Below, piece by piece: positions 27,001 through 34,394 of a stretch of DNA of 64,000 bases. The notes beneath the pieces were generated by a model, which worked only from the letters and a program-made list of their open reading frames with translations, searched no databases and was not told where the DNA came from. Every line of letters starts with the position of its first letter. The stretch's first letter is position 1. Origin of the DNA: Streptomyces parvulus (lineage in GTDB: Bacteria > Actinomycetota > Actinomycetes > Streptomycetales > Streptomycetaceae); contig NZ_BMRX01000015.1 in assembly GCF_014648855.1 (NCBI RefSeq), forward strand, positions 161,155 to 225,154. The letters are read 5' to 3'. The translations under genes were made by a program, and so were the position numbers.

Positions 27001-27833
27001 AGATCGGGCGGTGCGCGTCGCCCCGAGGCGGTGGCGTCGACGGCGACCAGGGCGGCCATGTGCACGGCGAGCACCAGCCCGAAGTCGTCGTCGGTGAGAT
27101 CGGGTTCGCCCGCCGGTGCCGCGATCCCGTACCTGGCGGCGAAGGCGGCGCGTGCCGCACGGAAGGTGGCTCCCCGCTCGCCCTGCCCCGCCGCCGGACC
27201 GCTCGGCTCCTCCAGCGGGCCGAGCGACTGCGTCGACACGTCGATCTGCTCACCCGCCAGTGCCCCGCGCAGCGCCGGCCACGGGTCGGTGCCCCGCGCC
27301 AGCAGCAGGACGCGGGCGCGTACGCCGGGCTGATGCAGCAGGGCGTTGCTGAACAGCCAGGTGAGGCTGGTCAGCGGCCAGCGGTCCGCGTAGTCCACCA
27401 GGAGCAGGAGCCCGGCGCCGCCGTCCGGTGCCAGGTCCTGGCTGCCCGGCGGCGGCAGCACGGTCCCGGGCCCCTCCACCGCGGTGACCACCGTCCAGCC
27501 CTGGGCGGACAGCTCCGTGGCCAGCTGCTGGGCCAGCCGTGTCTTCCCCTGCCCGCCGGGCGCGTGCAGCCAGCGCGCCGCGCGCCGCGGACCCCCGGCA
27601 CACCAGGAGTGGAGCGCCCCCAGCTCGTCCTCCCGCCCGGTGAACGGAGCCACCGCGAACCGCGCGTGGAGCATCCGGCTGGGCTGCTGCCGCAGCCACC
27701 GCGGATCCGCCTCCGGCGCCGGCGTCCACCTGCGCAGCACGTACAACGGCGTGCCGTCGCCGAACACGTGGATGTCCGCGCCGACGACCCCGTAGGCGAA
27801 GCCGCCGGTCGCCCTGACGTGCTGCTCGCTCAC
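24003..27833 (-). CDS. STAND-type NTPase with TPR and beta-propeller-like regions
   Basis: This is a 1276-residue cytoplasmic protein. A short N-terminal segment leads to FTGREDELG (64-72), Walker A PGGQGKTRL (92-100) and Walker B LLLLVDYAD (142-150), the pattern of STAND/NACHT-like signalling ATPases. Residues about 505-790 contain degenerate tetratricopeptide repeats; about 945-1230 contain WD-like blades (VRDMVFASEDALVTAGAHGG). No nuclease, TIR or protease effector domain is evident. It overlaps the upstream small gene by GTGA, so translation is coupled. By analogy with bacterial STAND proteins it may sense an invader or stress ligand through the repeats. This is inference. Confidence 0.8.
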   Translation of the reverse strand: MSEQHVRATGGFAYGVVGADIHVFGDGTPLYVLRRWTPAPEADPRWLRQQPSRMLHARFAVAPFTGREDELGALHSWCAGGPRRAARWLHAPGGQGKTRLAQQLATELSAQGWTVVTAVEGPGTVLPPPGSQDLAPDGGAGLLLLVDYADRWPLTSLTWLFSNALLHQPGVRARVLLLARGTDPWPALRGALAGEQIDVSTQSLGPLEEPSGPAAGQGERGATFRAARAAFAARYGIAAPAGEPDLTDDDFGLVLAVHMAALVAVDATASGRRAPPDLAGLTLYLLDREHLGWTLLHDGRGAGRITLPPAVMNRVVFTASLSGAQPHERGKRLVDALETGHPTPTVLADHGVCYPPPEGMAGTVLEPLYPDRLAEDFVALTVPGHPADYPAQAWAADTADAVLRHGSGPARAVSTLIAAADRWPHLGPGCLYPLLAADPGLAAAAGGAALTALAELPDITTALLEEVVDAVPRPTPANLVVGAAAVDVRLFPSRLAAAADRHERAWLYSGYGNDLSELGRTKEALEAARRGSELFEELAADDPETYEEHVGRTLTNVAGLLRRVGQVDEAVATQRRVVDLFTRLVQGDPGRYEPYRATALANVSVHLEAVGRWEEAYRANQEAAEAYRTAAVHDPRQRRGLAIALSNAAALTFRPPAEDVALREAVELSRQLVREGEPVELSPLTACLERLRDHLSARGRHEEAVAPAREVAELNRHLAEADPDRYTSAWTRALMSLHGILRDADRPRDAVEVGEEAVTWLRRLADRAPATYLSSLGDAVRRQNGALRAVGLPPEAEVEVERRVLDPDSLRSRVPAASIVVDGWVGELLPVPHLSVAALDETARGLARRRDWPAYWELVRSAPVADAVHLVRRIPRRAGRPDRPLDAELFDWLRSLSPRRTRALVEEAAGAATRTLPEDLGLLSAAYCAFGFGDTVLATARLRSDADERSREVIETVDLESGMRTVLHRGPVHHGALAALGPGEVVALRRCEGHDARAELIRYTESGARVLARGETLTGARLTATAYGCVVSLPLAPRVLALRATGELRQVDIGPWALRTCGPTAVTPRGDRMVLSDGHRLIAVHAALDRVLSAAGVPDWHAPVRDMVFASEDALVTAGAHGGLVLWRLDAEGMRPVASRDTPMLSQLCAVPAWDLVAGHAGSGIRIHCFDPWRDLAPVDAPAAFAGSAGRVREVVAAPGGHHVVYSGQLDAGAPPRRRSFSFVARSHDLHHHGALLRRSPAGLDDAELAALARADAGSPAVRDLLRLAYVMAAPV

Positions 27834-28270
27834 GTCGCGCGGTCACCGCGGCCGGCACCGGGCTCCTGATGGACGATCACGTTCCCGCCCTGCGCCCCGA
27901 ACGCCTGCCCGTGGTCCCGCGCCTCGACGTGCTGCACCCAGTGGCGCTCCCGGGCCGGGAGTTCGTCCTCCAGCCGACGGGTCAGCTCCCGCACCTCGTC
28001 GGCCACCTCCGGGTGGGCGCGAAGGAACTGCTCGAGCCGCAACCGCCACGCCGGCGCCAACTGCCGGCGCGCCGCCTCCGCGTCCTCCGCCTCGGCCACC
28101 AGCGCGGCCTCGCTCTCCAACAGCGCGGCCATCGCACCCTCCTCGGGCCCCTCACCACGCCGGAACAGCCGCAGCAGCCCGGAACGCGCGGCCCCCCAGG
28201 CGTCCGTGGCCATCGCGGCGACGAGGGTCGTCGAAGCGGCCGTCGCGACCGCCGCCAGGGATTCGATCAT
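27830..28270 (-). CDS. Partner protein of the STAND NTPase, helical with short C-terminal motif
   Basis: This 146-residue protein starts at ATG 28270 behind GGGAGGA. A hydrophobic N-terminal helix (SLAAVATAASTTLVAAMATD) is followed by long charged helices. The C-terminal tail holds ARDHGQAFGAQGGNVIVHQE. That tail, with HG-x-F/V-x-A-Q-x-GN, recurs in my recollection in many Streptomyces proteins encoded before NTPase-TPR proteins, which suggests a signalling or adaptor element. Its stop overlaps the NTPase start. It may recruit the NTPase to the membrane or act as the effector. Confidence 0.75.
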   Translation of the reverse strand: MIESLAAVATAASTTLVAAMATDAWGAARSGLLRLFRRGEGPEEGAMAALLESEAALVAEAEDAEAARRQLAPAWRLRLEQFLRAHPEVADEVRELTRRLEDELPARERHWVQHVEARDHGQAFGAQGGNVIVHQEPGAGRGDRAT

Positions 28271-28427
28271 GGGTGTCCTCCCGTTGCCGTGCCCACCCAC
28301 CCCATCCTGGCACCGCGAAGCGCCCCCGCGCCCGTTCCCTCCCCGATCAACCTGCGGCAGCTGTACGGTGGTTGCCCGCAACCCGGTGACAAACACACGG
28401 CGACGACGCCGTGGACGAGGGGGCGTC

Positions 28428-29012
28428 GTGTGGCGTCGCAACAGCCCTGGCGGTGCCGGCCTGCGCCGGCAGCTCCGCACGGCGCGCGTCCTGTTCGACT
28501 CCGGCGACCTCACCGGGGCCGAAGTACTCCTGCGCCGCCTGCTGCCCGACTGCGAGGAGGAGCTGGGAGCGGATCACGAGGAGACCATCGGCCTGCTGAA
28601 CCTGCTCGGCTCCACCCTCTACCAGCAGCGCAAGCTGGCCGCCTCGGCACAGGTCGCCCGCGACGCCACCGACCGCGCGGCCCGCGCCTGGGGCCCCGAC
28701 CACCCCGCGACCCTCGACTGCGCCCACAACCTCGGCGCGGCCCTGGCCGTCCAGGGCGACGCGCCCGCGTCCGTCGCGGTACTCGACGACACCTGGCAGC
28801 GCCGCGCCCGCAGCCTCGGACCGGCCCACGAGTCCACCCTCACCACCGCCAACACCCTCGGCGCCACCCTCTTCGCCGCGGGCCTGCGCCAGGACGGCCT
28901 CGCGGTACTGCGCCGCGCCCACGCCCAGAGCGCGAACCTGCCACCCGGACACCCGGTACGCGAGGAGATCGAGGTCAACCTCCGGATAGCGGAGCGAAAC
29001 ACGGGCGGCTGA
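28428..29012 (+). CDS. TPR_10/12-type tetratricopeptide protein
   Basis: This 194-residue protein starts at GTG 28428 after GAGGGGG. Four kinesin-light-chain-like repeats run through it (RVLFDSGDLTGAEVLL, LGSTLYQQRKLAASAQVARD, LGAALAVQGDAPASVAVLDD, LGATLFAAGLRQDGLAVL). Such repeats are normally the sensor half of larger regulators. Here there is no other domain. It diverges from the STAND pair across a 157-base gap, so it could share promoters with it and be a third component. Confidence 0.8.
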   Translation: MWRRNSPGGAGLRRQLRTARVLFDSGDLTGAEVLLRRLLPDCEEELGADHEETIGLLNLLGSTLYQQRKLAASAQVARDATDRAARAWGPDHPATLDCAHNLGAALAVQGDAPASVAVLDDTWQRRARSLGPAHESTLTTANTLGATLFAAGLRQDGLAVLRRAHAQSANLPPGHPVREEIEVNLRIAERNTGG

Positions 29013-29048
29013 AGGCAGCCCCGCCACAGAGCGGGCCGGGCACGCCGA

Positions 29049-29086
29049 AAGGGCTCGCGGCGCGCACTGCGCAACCGCGAGCCCTT
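29049..29086. terminator. Stem-loop terminator after the TPR gene
   Basis: AAGGGCTCGCGG (29049-29060) pairs with 29075-29086 (12 bp); the loop can itself fold (GCGC...GCGC). It lies between convergent genes. Confidence 0.75.
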
Positions 29087-29102
29087 GACGTGACCGCCGC
29101 AC

Positions 29103-29345
29103 TCAGAACGGCATGTGACCCCGCGCCCGGCGCCCGGCCGAACCGCTGCGGCCCACCGCCTTGGAACTGCTGCGGAACGGCTTGCTGAGGGCGCGCCCCA
29201 GGACACCCGGGGCCTTTCCACCAGCACGCGAGCCCGCGCCCAGCGTGCGCTGGGTACCGCGCTGCGGGTGGTGGGACAGGCGCGGTACGAGGAAGGCGAG
29301 CACCGCGAGAACGACACACACGGCGACGATTCCGACGACCATCAT
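29103..29345 (-). CDS. Small membrane protein with basic tail (DUF6411-like)
   Basis: This 80-residue protein has one N-terminal membrane helix (VGIVAVCVVLAVLAFLVPRL), then a strongly basic Ser/Gly/Arg tail. It starts at ATG 29345 with GGGAG upstream. The pattern matches small Streptomyces proteins catalogued as DUF6411; function unknown. Confidence 0.65.
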   Translation of the reverse strand: MMVVGIVAVCVVLAVLAFLVPRLSHHPQRGTQRTLGAGSRAGGKAPGVLGRALSKPFRSSSKAVGRSGSAGRRARGHMPF

Positions 29346-29581
29346 GATGGAACTCCCTGACGTGAGACGTGACTGTCGAATGCCCTGCGGACGCGGGCCC
29401 ATGCCCGCAACCCGGGTGAACGATTCCGTGCACGCCACGCCCCCCACCACCGCCCCACCGGTCTCACCAGGCCCCTCCCACCCGGCGAGCGCGGGAGCAC
29501 CCCTGGGGGCGGTTCTCATCGCGGGGGAGTGGTTCGTACGATGTGCAGGTTGTCGGCGAGGCTGAGTGGAGGCAGCTCAGG

Positions 29582-29989
29582 GTGTTTTCGGTGGATGTCA
29601 GGACGCAGGCGCGGGGCGTGGTGTTCACGCTGCGCGGGGAGCTCGACTTCGACAGCGTGGTGCAGCTGCACGAGGCGACCGAGAGGGAACTGGAGAGGAC
29701 CGACAAGCCGCCGGTCGTCGCGGACTGCGCCGGGCTGGCGTTCTGCGACTCCTCCGGCATCGGCGGCCTGCTCCGCCTCTACCAGAGGCTGTCCGCCCAG
29801 GGGCGCACGCTGAGGCTGGCCGCCGTACCCGCGTCCGTGGCCCGCCTGTTCGCGCTGACGGGCCTCGACCAGCTCTTCTCCGTCCACGCGGACGTCGACG
29901 AGGCGCTCGGCACGGACACGGCCGGACAGGCCGCCGCCGACGCCACGGACGGCGGCCAGGGTGCGATCGACGAGGGGCGCAGCGCATGA
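29582..29989 (+). CDS. STAS-domain anti-sigma factor antagonist
   Basis: This 135-residue STAS protein has GVVFTLRGELDFDSVVQLHE and the phospho-acceptor loop FCDSSGIGGLLRLYQRL. GTG 29582 is favoured because GGAGG lies nine bases upstream; GTG 29543 is an alternative with 13 more residues. Its stop overlaps the start of the SpoIIE gene (ATGA). The pair therefore forms a classic partner-switch module in which the phosphatase reactivates the antagonist. Confidence 0.9.
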   Translation: MFSVDVRTQARGVVFTLRGELDFDSVVQLHEATERELERTDKPPVVADCAGLAFCDSSGIGGLLRLYQRLSAQGRTLRLAAVPASVARLFALTGLDQLFSVHADVDEALGTDTAGQAAADATDGGQGAIDEGRSA

Positions 29990-32205
29990 CCCGCGTACCG
30001 GGGCAGCAGTCGTCCGGCGTCGTCCCGTCCGGCCGGGAGGGCGGTCGCGCCCCGGACGGACCGGAGGACGACGTGCGCGCGCTCTTCGGGCAGTCCACGG
30101 CCGTGTTCGCCTCCCTCGCCGGCCCGGCCCACATGGTGGAGGCCGCGAACTCCGCCTTCTACGCCGCGATCGGCGGCCCGGAACGCACCCGCACCGGCGT
30201 GCCGCTCGGCCGGCTGATGCCGGAACTGGCCGACCAGGGCTTCGTCGCCCTGCTGGACCGGGTCTACCGCACGGGCAGGGCCCACACGGGCCGCGACGTA
30301 CGGGTCATGCTCGGCGAGGGAGCCGGAGCACGGGAGGCGTACTTCGACTTCACCTACGAGCCGCGCCTGGACACCGGCGGCAACGTCACGGGAGTCCGAG
30401 TGGTCGGGGTCGAGACCACCCAGGTCCGCCAGGCCCAGCGGCTGACCGCCGAACACCGGGCCCTGCTGGAGCAGATCGCCCGCCAGGCACCCCTGACCGA
30501 CGTCCTCGACGGCATGGCCCGCGTCATCGAGGAGCTCTCGCCCGACGAGGTCCTGGTCTCCGTCCTGCTCGCCGACGCCGACGGCCGGCACCTGCGCCAC
30601 GGTGCCGCACCCAGCCTCCCCGACTTCTACAACGAGGCCATCGACGGCATCGCCACCGGTGAGGGCGTGGGCTCCTGCGGCACCGCCGCCCACCGCCGCC
30701 GGAGTGTGATCGTCTCCGACATCGCCACCGACCCGTTCTGGGACGACTTCCGCGACCTGGCCGAGCGGGCGGGCGTGGCCGCCTGCTGGTCCACGCCGAT
30801 CCTCGCCCGCGACGGTTCGCTGCTGGGCACCTTCGCCATGTACCACCGCGTCCCGCGGGCCCCGCAGGAGGTGGACCTCGCACTCGCCCGCGTCTTCGCC
30901 GACACCGCCGCCCTGGCCGTCGAACGCCACCGGGAGGAGCAGGCCCGGCAGGCGGCTGAGGCCCGGGAGAAGGCGGCCCGCGACGACCTGGCCTTCCTGC
31001 TGCGGGCCAGCACGGCCCTCGGCTCCGACCTCGACGCCACCCAAACCCTGCAACGCCTCGCCGCGCTGTGCAGCCCCACCCTCGCACCCCTGTGCGCGGT
31101 CGACGTGGTCGAGGGCGGCAGGGTGCGCCGGGTCGCCGCCAGCGCGCCGACCGGGCGGCAACGGGAGCTGCTGGCCTCCCACAGCCCCGTGTACGACGCC
31201 TCCGACGACGCCGTCGCCCGCGTCCTGGCCTCGGGTCTGAGCGAGGTGGCCCGCCGTACGCCCACCGGTCCCGGACCGTGGCACGACCTCGGGGTCACCG
31301 GCTATCTGTGCCTGCCCCTCATGGACCGCGGGACCGCCTTCGGCACGCTCACGCTGCTGTCCACGGACGAGCACGCCTTCGACGGCCACACCGTCGCGCT
31401 CGCCGAGGAACTCGCCCGCCGCGCGGCCTCCGCGGCACGCAACGCCCGCCAGTACACGCACCGCGTCACGCTCGCCCGCGACCTCCAGGCCGGACTGCTG
31501 ATGCCCGAACTGCCCGACGTACCGGGCGCCGACGTCGCCACGTACTACCACCCCGCGGGCGAGGGCCTCGACATCGGCGGCGACTTCTACGACATCTTCC
31601 CGCTCCCCGACGGCCGCTGGGCCTTCATGCTCGGCGACGTCTGCGGCCGCGGAGCCAACGCCGCCACCACCACCGCCCTCGTCCGCCACACCGCGCGCGC
31701 CGTCGCCCCGCTCCTGCCGGACCCCGAGGCTGTCGTGCAGGCCGTCAACCGCGCCCTGTGCAACCGGCCCGACAGCCACGGCAGCGGCTTCGTCACCCTT
31801 GTCTACGGCCACCTCACACACACCCCGGACGGGCTGGACGTCGAACTGATCCGCGCCGGACACACGCTCCCCCTCGTCCTCGACGCCGGCCACCGCGCCC
31901 GTCCCGTCGAGGCGGTCGGAGCCCTGCTCGGCATCACCCCCGACACCCCCCTGCGCCCCCACCGGCTGCGGCTGCGCCCGCACGAGAGCCTGCTCCTGTA
32001 CACCGACGGCATCACCGAGGCCCGCGGTGGGGACGGCGACCAGTTCGGCGAGGAGCGCCTGGCCGACGCGCTGACCGGCGCCCCCCGCCGGCCCGGCGCG
32101 CACGACGTCATCGACGCCCTGACCCGAGCCGTCCGGACCTTCACCGGAGGACACGACATCGACGACGACCAGGCCGTCCTCGTCCTCACCGCGACGGGCC
32201 GCTGA
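29986..32205 (+). CDS. PAS-GAF-GAF-SpoIIE (PP2C) sensor phosphatase
   Basis: This 739-residue cytoplasmic phosphatase has a PAS-like domain (about 30-145), two GAF domains (about 165-320, with GEGVGSCGTAAHRR, and about 345-490) and a C-terminal PP2C/SpoIIE domain (about 510-735). The metal-binding aspartates are in GLDIGGDFYDIF, MLGDVCGRGA, LLYTDGITEARG and DIDDDQAVLVL. It would dephosphorylate the STAS protein encoded just upstream when its sensory domains bind a ligand or receive light or redox input. No kinase domain is fused. Confidence 0.93.
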   Translation: MTRVPGQQSSGVVPSGREGGRAPDGPEDDVRALFGQSTAVFASLAGPAHMVEAANSAFYAAIGGPERTRTGVPLGRLMPELADQGFVALLDRVYRTGRAHTGRDVRVMLGEGAGAREAYFDFTYEPRLDTGGNVTGVRVVGVETTQVRQAQRLTAEHRALLEQIARQAPLTDVLDGMARVIEELSPDEVLVSVLLADADGRHLRHGAAPSLPDFYNEAIDGIATGEGVGSCGTAAHRRRSVIVSDIATDPFWDDFRDLAERAGVAACWSTPILARDGSLLGTFAMYHRVPRAPQEVDLALARVFADTAALAVERHREEQARQAAEAREKAARDDLAFLLRASTALGSDLDATQTLQRLAALCSPTLAPLCAVDVVEGGRVRRVAASAPTGRQRELLASHSPVYDASDDAVARVLASGLSEVARRTPTGPGPWHDLGVTGYLCLPLMDRGTAFGTLTLLSTDEHAFDGHTVALAEELARRAASAARNARQYTHRVTLARDLQAGLLMPELPDVPGADVATYYHPAGEGLDIGGDFYDIFPLPDGRWAFMLGDVCGRGANAATTTALVRHTARAVAPLLPDPEAVVQAVNRALCNRPDSHGSGFVTLVYGHLTHTPDGLDVELIRAGHTLPLVLDAGHRARPVEAVGALLGITPDTPLRPHRLRLRPHESLLLYTDGITEARGGDGDQFGEERLADALTGAPRRPGAHDVIDALTRAVRTFTGGHDIDDDQAVLVLTATGR

Positions 32206-32242
32206 CCCCGGCGGTCACGCGGCAGGGTCCGGGCCCGGCCCG

Positions 32243-32264
32243 ACGGAAGCCCCGGCTTCCGTTT
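32243..32264 (+). terminator. Stem-loop with short T-run after the SpoIIE gene
   Basis: ACGGAAGCC (32243-32251) pairs with GGCTTCCGT (32254-32262) and is followed by TT. It overlaps the left edge of the MarR palindrome at 32259. Confidence 0.7.
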
Positions 32265-32303
32265 CAGGTGAAACGGTCACGAACGCTTCGGTAGCTGTAC
32301 GAT
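32259..32303 (+). promoter_or_regulatory. Palindromic operator and -10 box of the MarR gene
   Basis: CCGTTTCA-GG-TGAAACGG (32259-32276) is a perfect 18-base palindrome. TACGAT at 32298-32303 is a good -10 box ending six bases before the ATG at 32310, so the transcript probably begins at or within two bases of the start codon. The palindrome would cover the -35 region. Confidence 0.6.
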
Positions 32304-32309
32304 GCCCCC

Positions 32310-32816
32310 ATGGCCTCCCCAGCTTCCCGCCGCGACGCCGCGACGCGTGCCAGCGACCGCCCCGGCGACGCCTCTCCGTTCGCGCTCGGCCTGCTCCTGC
32401 GGCGTGCGCACTGGCGGGCGGCCGGCGTGATGTCGGAGGCGCTGCGGCCGCTCGGCATCGAGCTGCGGCACTTCGCCGTGCTGATCGTGCTGGTCGACCG
32501 CGGCCCCACGGTGCAGCGGGACCTCGCCGCGGCGACGGGGACGGACAAGGCCGGCATCATGCGGGTCGTCGACGACCTGGAGCGCCGTAACCTCGCCGTG
32601 CGCAAGGCGGTGCCCGGGGACCGCCGCGCACGGTCGGTGGAGATCACCCCCGAGGGGCTGGCGCTCTTCGACGCGGCGCACGTCGCGGCCGAGCCGCTGG
32701 CCGAGCGGCTGACCGCAGACCTGGGGCCCGACGGCTCGGAGCAGCTGACGCGCCTGCTGACCCTGCTCGCCCACCCCGGCGACCAGGAGCCGGCACCGCC
32801 GACTCACTCCGGCTGA
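32310..32816 (+). CDS. MarR-family transcriptional regulator
   Basis: This 168-residue winged-helix regulator has LRPLGIELRHFAVLIVLVDR, the recognition region TDKAGIMRVVDDLERRNL and the wing PGDRRARSVEITPEG. A 20-residue Ala/Arg-rich tail precedes the fold. There is no ribosome site before ATG 32310; with a -10 six bases upstream this looks like a leaderless transcript. The convergent azoreductase gene ends 18 bases away. MarR proteins next to flavoenzymes often sense quinones or electrophiles. Confidence 0.9.
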   Translation: MASPASRRDAATRASDRPGDASPFALGLLLRRAHWRAAGVMSEALRPLGIELRHFAVLIVLVDRGPTVQRDLAAATGTDKAGIMRVVDDLERRNLAVRKAVPGDRRARSVEITPEGLALFDAAHVAAEPLAERLTADLGPDGSEQLTRLLTLLAHPGDQEPAPPTHSG

Positions 32817-32834
32817 CCGGGGACGGCCCTCCGC

Positions 32835-33497
32835 TCACCTGCCGGCCTCCGCGGTGAGGCGTTCGGCCAGCGCCCTGGCCTTGGTCACCGCCTCGCGGTG
32901 CGCACGCTCCTTCGAGGCCTCGAAGAGGGGGACCAGTTCGGCCATCGCGGGGTTGCGGGGGGCCATGGTGAGCTCCGGAACGATGAAGTCGACGTCCAGG
33001 CCGAGAGTCCGCCCGAGGACGGCTTCCAGGTAGGTGCGTACGAACTCGAAGCCCTCGCGTGGGGTCCCGGGCGCGTAGGAACCGCCGCGGCTCGCGACCA
33101 CCACGGTCGGAGTCCCCTGCGCCGACGGCGCCTCACCGGCCGTGCGGCCGAGCAGAAGCACACTGTCCAGCCACGTCTTGAGGGTCGACGGGACCGTGTA
33201 GTTGTACATCGGAGCGCCGATGACGACGGCATCCGCCCGCTCCAGTTCCTCGATGAGTTCCAGGCGGGCGGCGAACGCGGCGGACTGGCCCGCCGTGCGC
33301 TCCGACGGACCGACGTGACCGGCCGACCAGGCGTCCGCCGTGATGTGCGGAACGGGATGGGCGGCGAGGTCGCGACGGATCACCGTGCCGCCGGGGTGCT
33401 GCTCCTCCCACGTCCGGCGGAAGGCGGCCGTGACCGTCCGGGACGCGGACGCCCCGGAGGGGAGAACGGACGAATCGATGTGCAGAAGTGTGGCCAT
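32835..33497 (-). CDS. FMN-dependent NADH-azoreductase/quinone reductase (AzoR-like)
   Basis: This 220-residue flavodoxin-fold protein begins LLHIDSSVLPSGASASRTV, the FMN phosphate loop. It has PMYNYTVPSTLKTWLDSVLL around residue 110 and VVVASRGGSYAPG as the second flavin-contact loop, all typical of AzoR. It would transfer two electrons from NADH to azo dyes or quinones. The start at 33497 has GGAG eight bases upstream. It diverges from the nitroreductase gene; the 138-base gap holds an A/T-rich stretch (33559-33592) that is a likely promoter or operator region. Confidence 0.92.
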   Translation of the reverse strand: MATLLHIDSSVLPSGASASRTVTAAFRRTWEEQHPGGTVIRRDLAAHPVPHITADAWSAGHVGPSERTAGQSAAFAARLELIEELERADAVVIGAPMYNYTVPSTLKTWLDSVLLLGRTAGEAPSAQGTPTVVVASRGGSYAPGTPREGFEFVRTYLEAVLGRTLGLDVDFIVPELTMAPRNPAMAELVPLFEASKERAHREAVTKARALAERLTAEAGR

Positions 33498-33635
33498 GAA
33501 GCGTCTCCGTGCAGAGGTGTCGGGACCCGGGCGGTAGCCGGGCTGCTCACGCAGTGAAGTTATACACGAGATAGTAGCGAATGATACTGTCACGTTCGTA
33601 CCCATGATCATTGGCAACAAGGGAGATGCGTCTTC

Positions 33636-34301
33636 ATGGACGTCTACGAGGCGGTCGCGAGTCGACGGTCCGTACGCCGATTCACCGACCGGCCCGTCCC
33701 GCGCGAAGTCCTTGAGCGTGTGCTGTCCACCGCCGCGTGGGCACCCTCCGGATCGAACCTCCAGCCCTGGCACGCCTACGTCCTCACGGGCGGGCCGCTG
33801 GACGCGGTCAAGAAGCGGGCGGGTGCCCGGCTGGCCGCGGGCGATCCCTGGGACGAACCGGAGTACGAGCAGTACCCGGCCCACCTCAAGTCCCCGTACC
33901 GGGAGCGCCGGAGCGCCTTCGGGGAGCAGCGCTACGGCGGTCTCGGCATCCCGCGGGCCGACGTCGAGGCACGGCAGCGGGCCGCCTCGGCGAACTGGGA
34001 CTGCTTCGGAGCGCCGGCCGCGATGTTCTGCTACATCGACCGCGATCTGGGCCGCCCCCAGTGGAGCGACGTGGGCATGTTCCTCCAGACGGTCATGCTG
34101 CTCCTGCGCGCGGAGGGACTGCACAGCTGCACGCAGATGGCGTGGGCCAAGTTCCACCGGACCGTCGCCGAAACGGTGGCGCCCCCGCGGGACCTGACGC
34201 TGTTCTGCGGCATGTCGATCGGATACGAGCGGCCCGAGGCGCACACGACCCGCACCGGCCGGGCTCCCGTGCGGGAGACGGTCACGTTCGTCGACCGCTG
34301 A
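33636..34301 (+). CDS. Nitroreductase-family flavoprotein
   Basis: This 221-residue FMN enzyme has the N-terminal SRRSVRRFTDRPVP and WAPSGSNLQPWHAYVL, and the C-terminal GMSIGYERPE segment. The order agrees with NAD(P)H nitroreductases that reduce nitroaromatics or quinones. AzoR is encoded divergently and an NmrA-like protein downstream on the same strand. The three genes read as an electrophile or quinone detoxification group. Confidence 0.92.
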   Translation: MDVYEAVASRRSVRRFTDRPVPREVLERVLSTAAWAPSGSNLQPWHAYVLTGGPLDAVKKRAGARLAAGDPWDEPEYEQYPAHLKSPYRERRSAFGEQRYGGLGIPRADVEARQRAASANWDCFGAPAAMFCYIDRDLGRPQWSDVGMFLQTVMLLLRAEGLHSCTQMAWAKFHRTVAETVAPPRDLTLFCGMSIGYERPEAHTTRTGRAPVRETVTFVDR

Positions 34302-34394
34302 CGCTCATTCCTTCGGGCGCCTTGAGGAGCCCTTTCCCCCACCGGGCCACAGAGTGGTCCCCGAGCCCCCACACAGCACGAGGAGAGGATTGCC

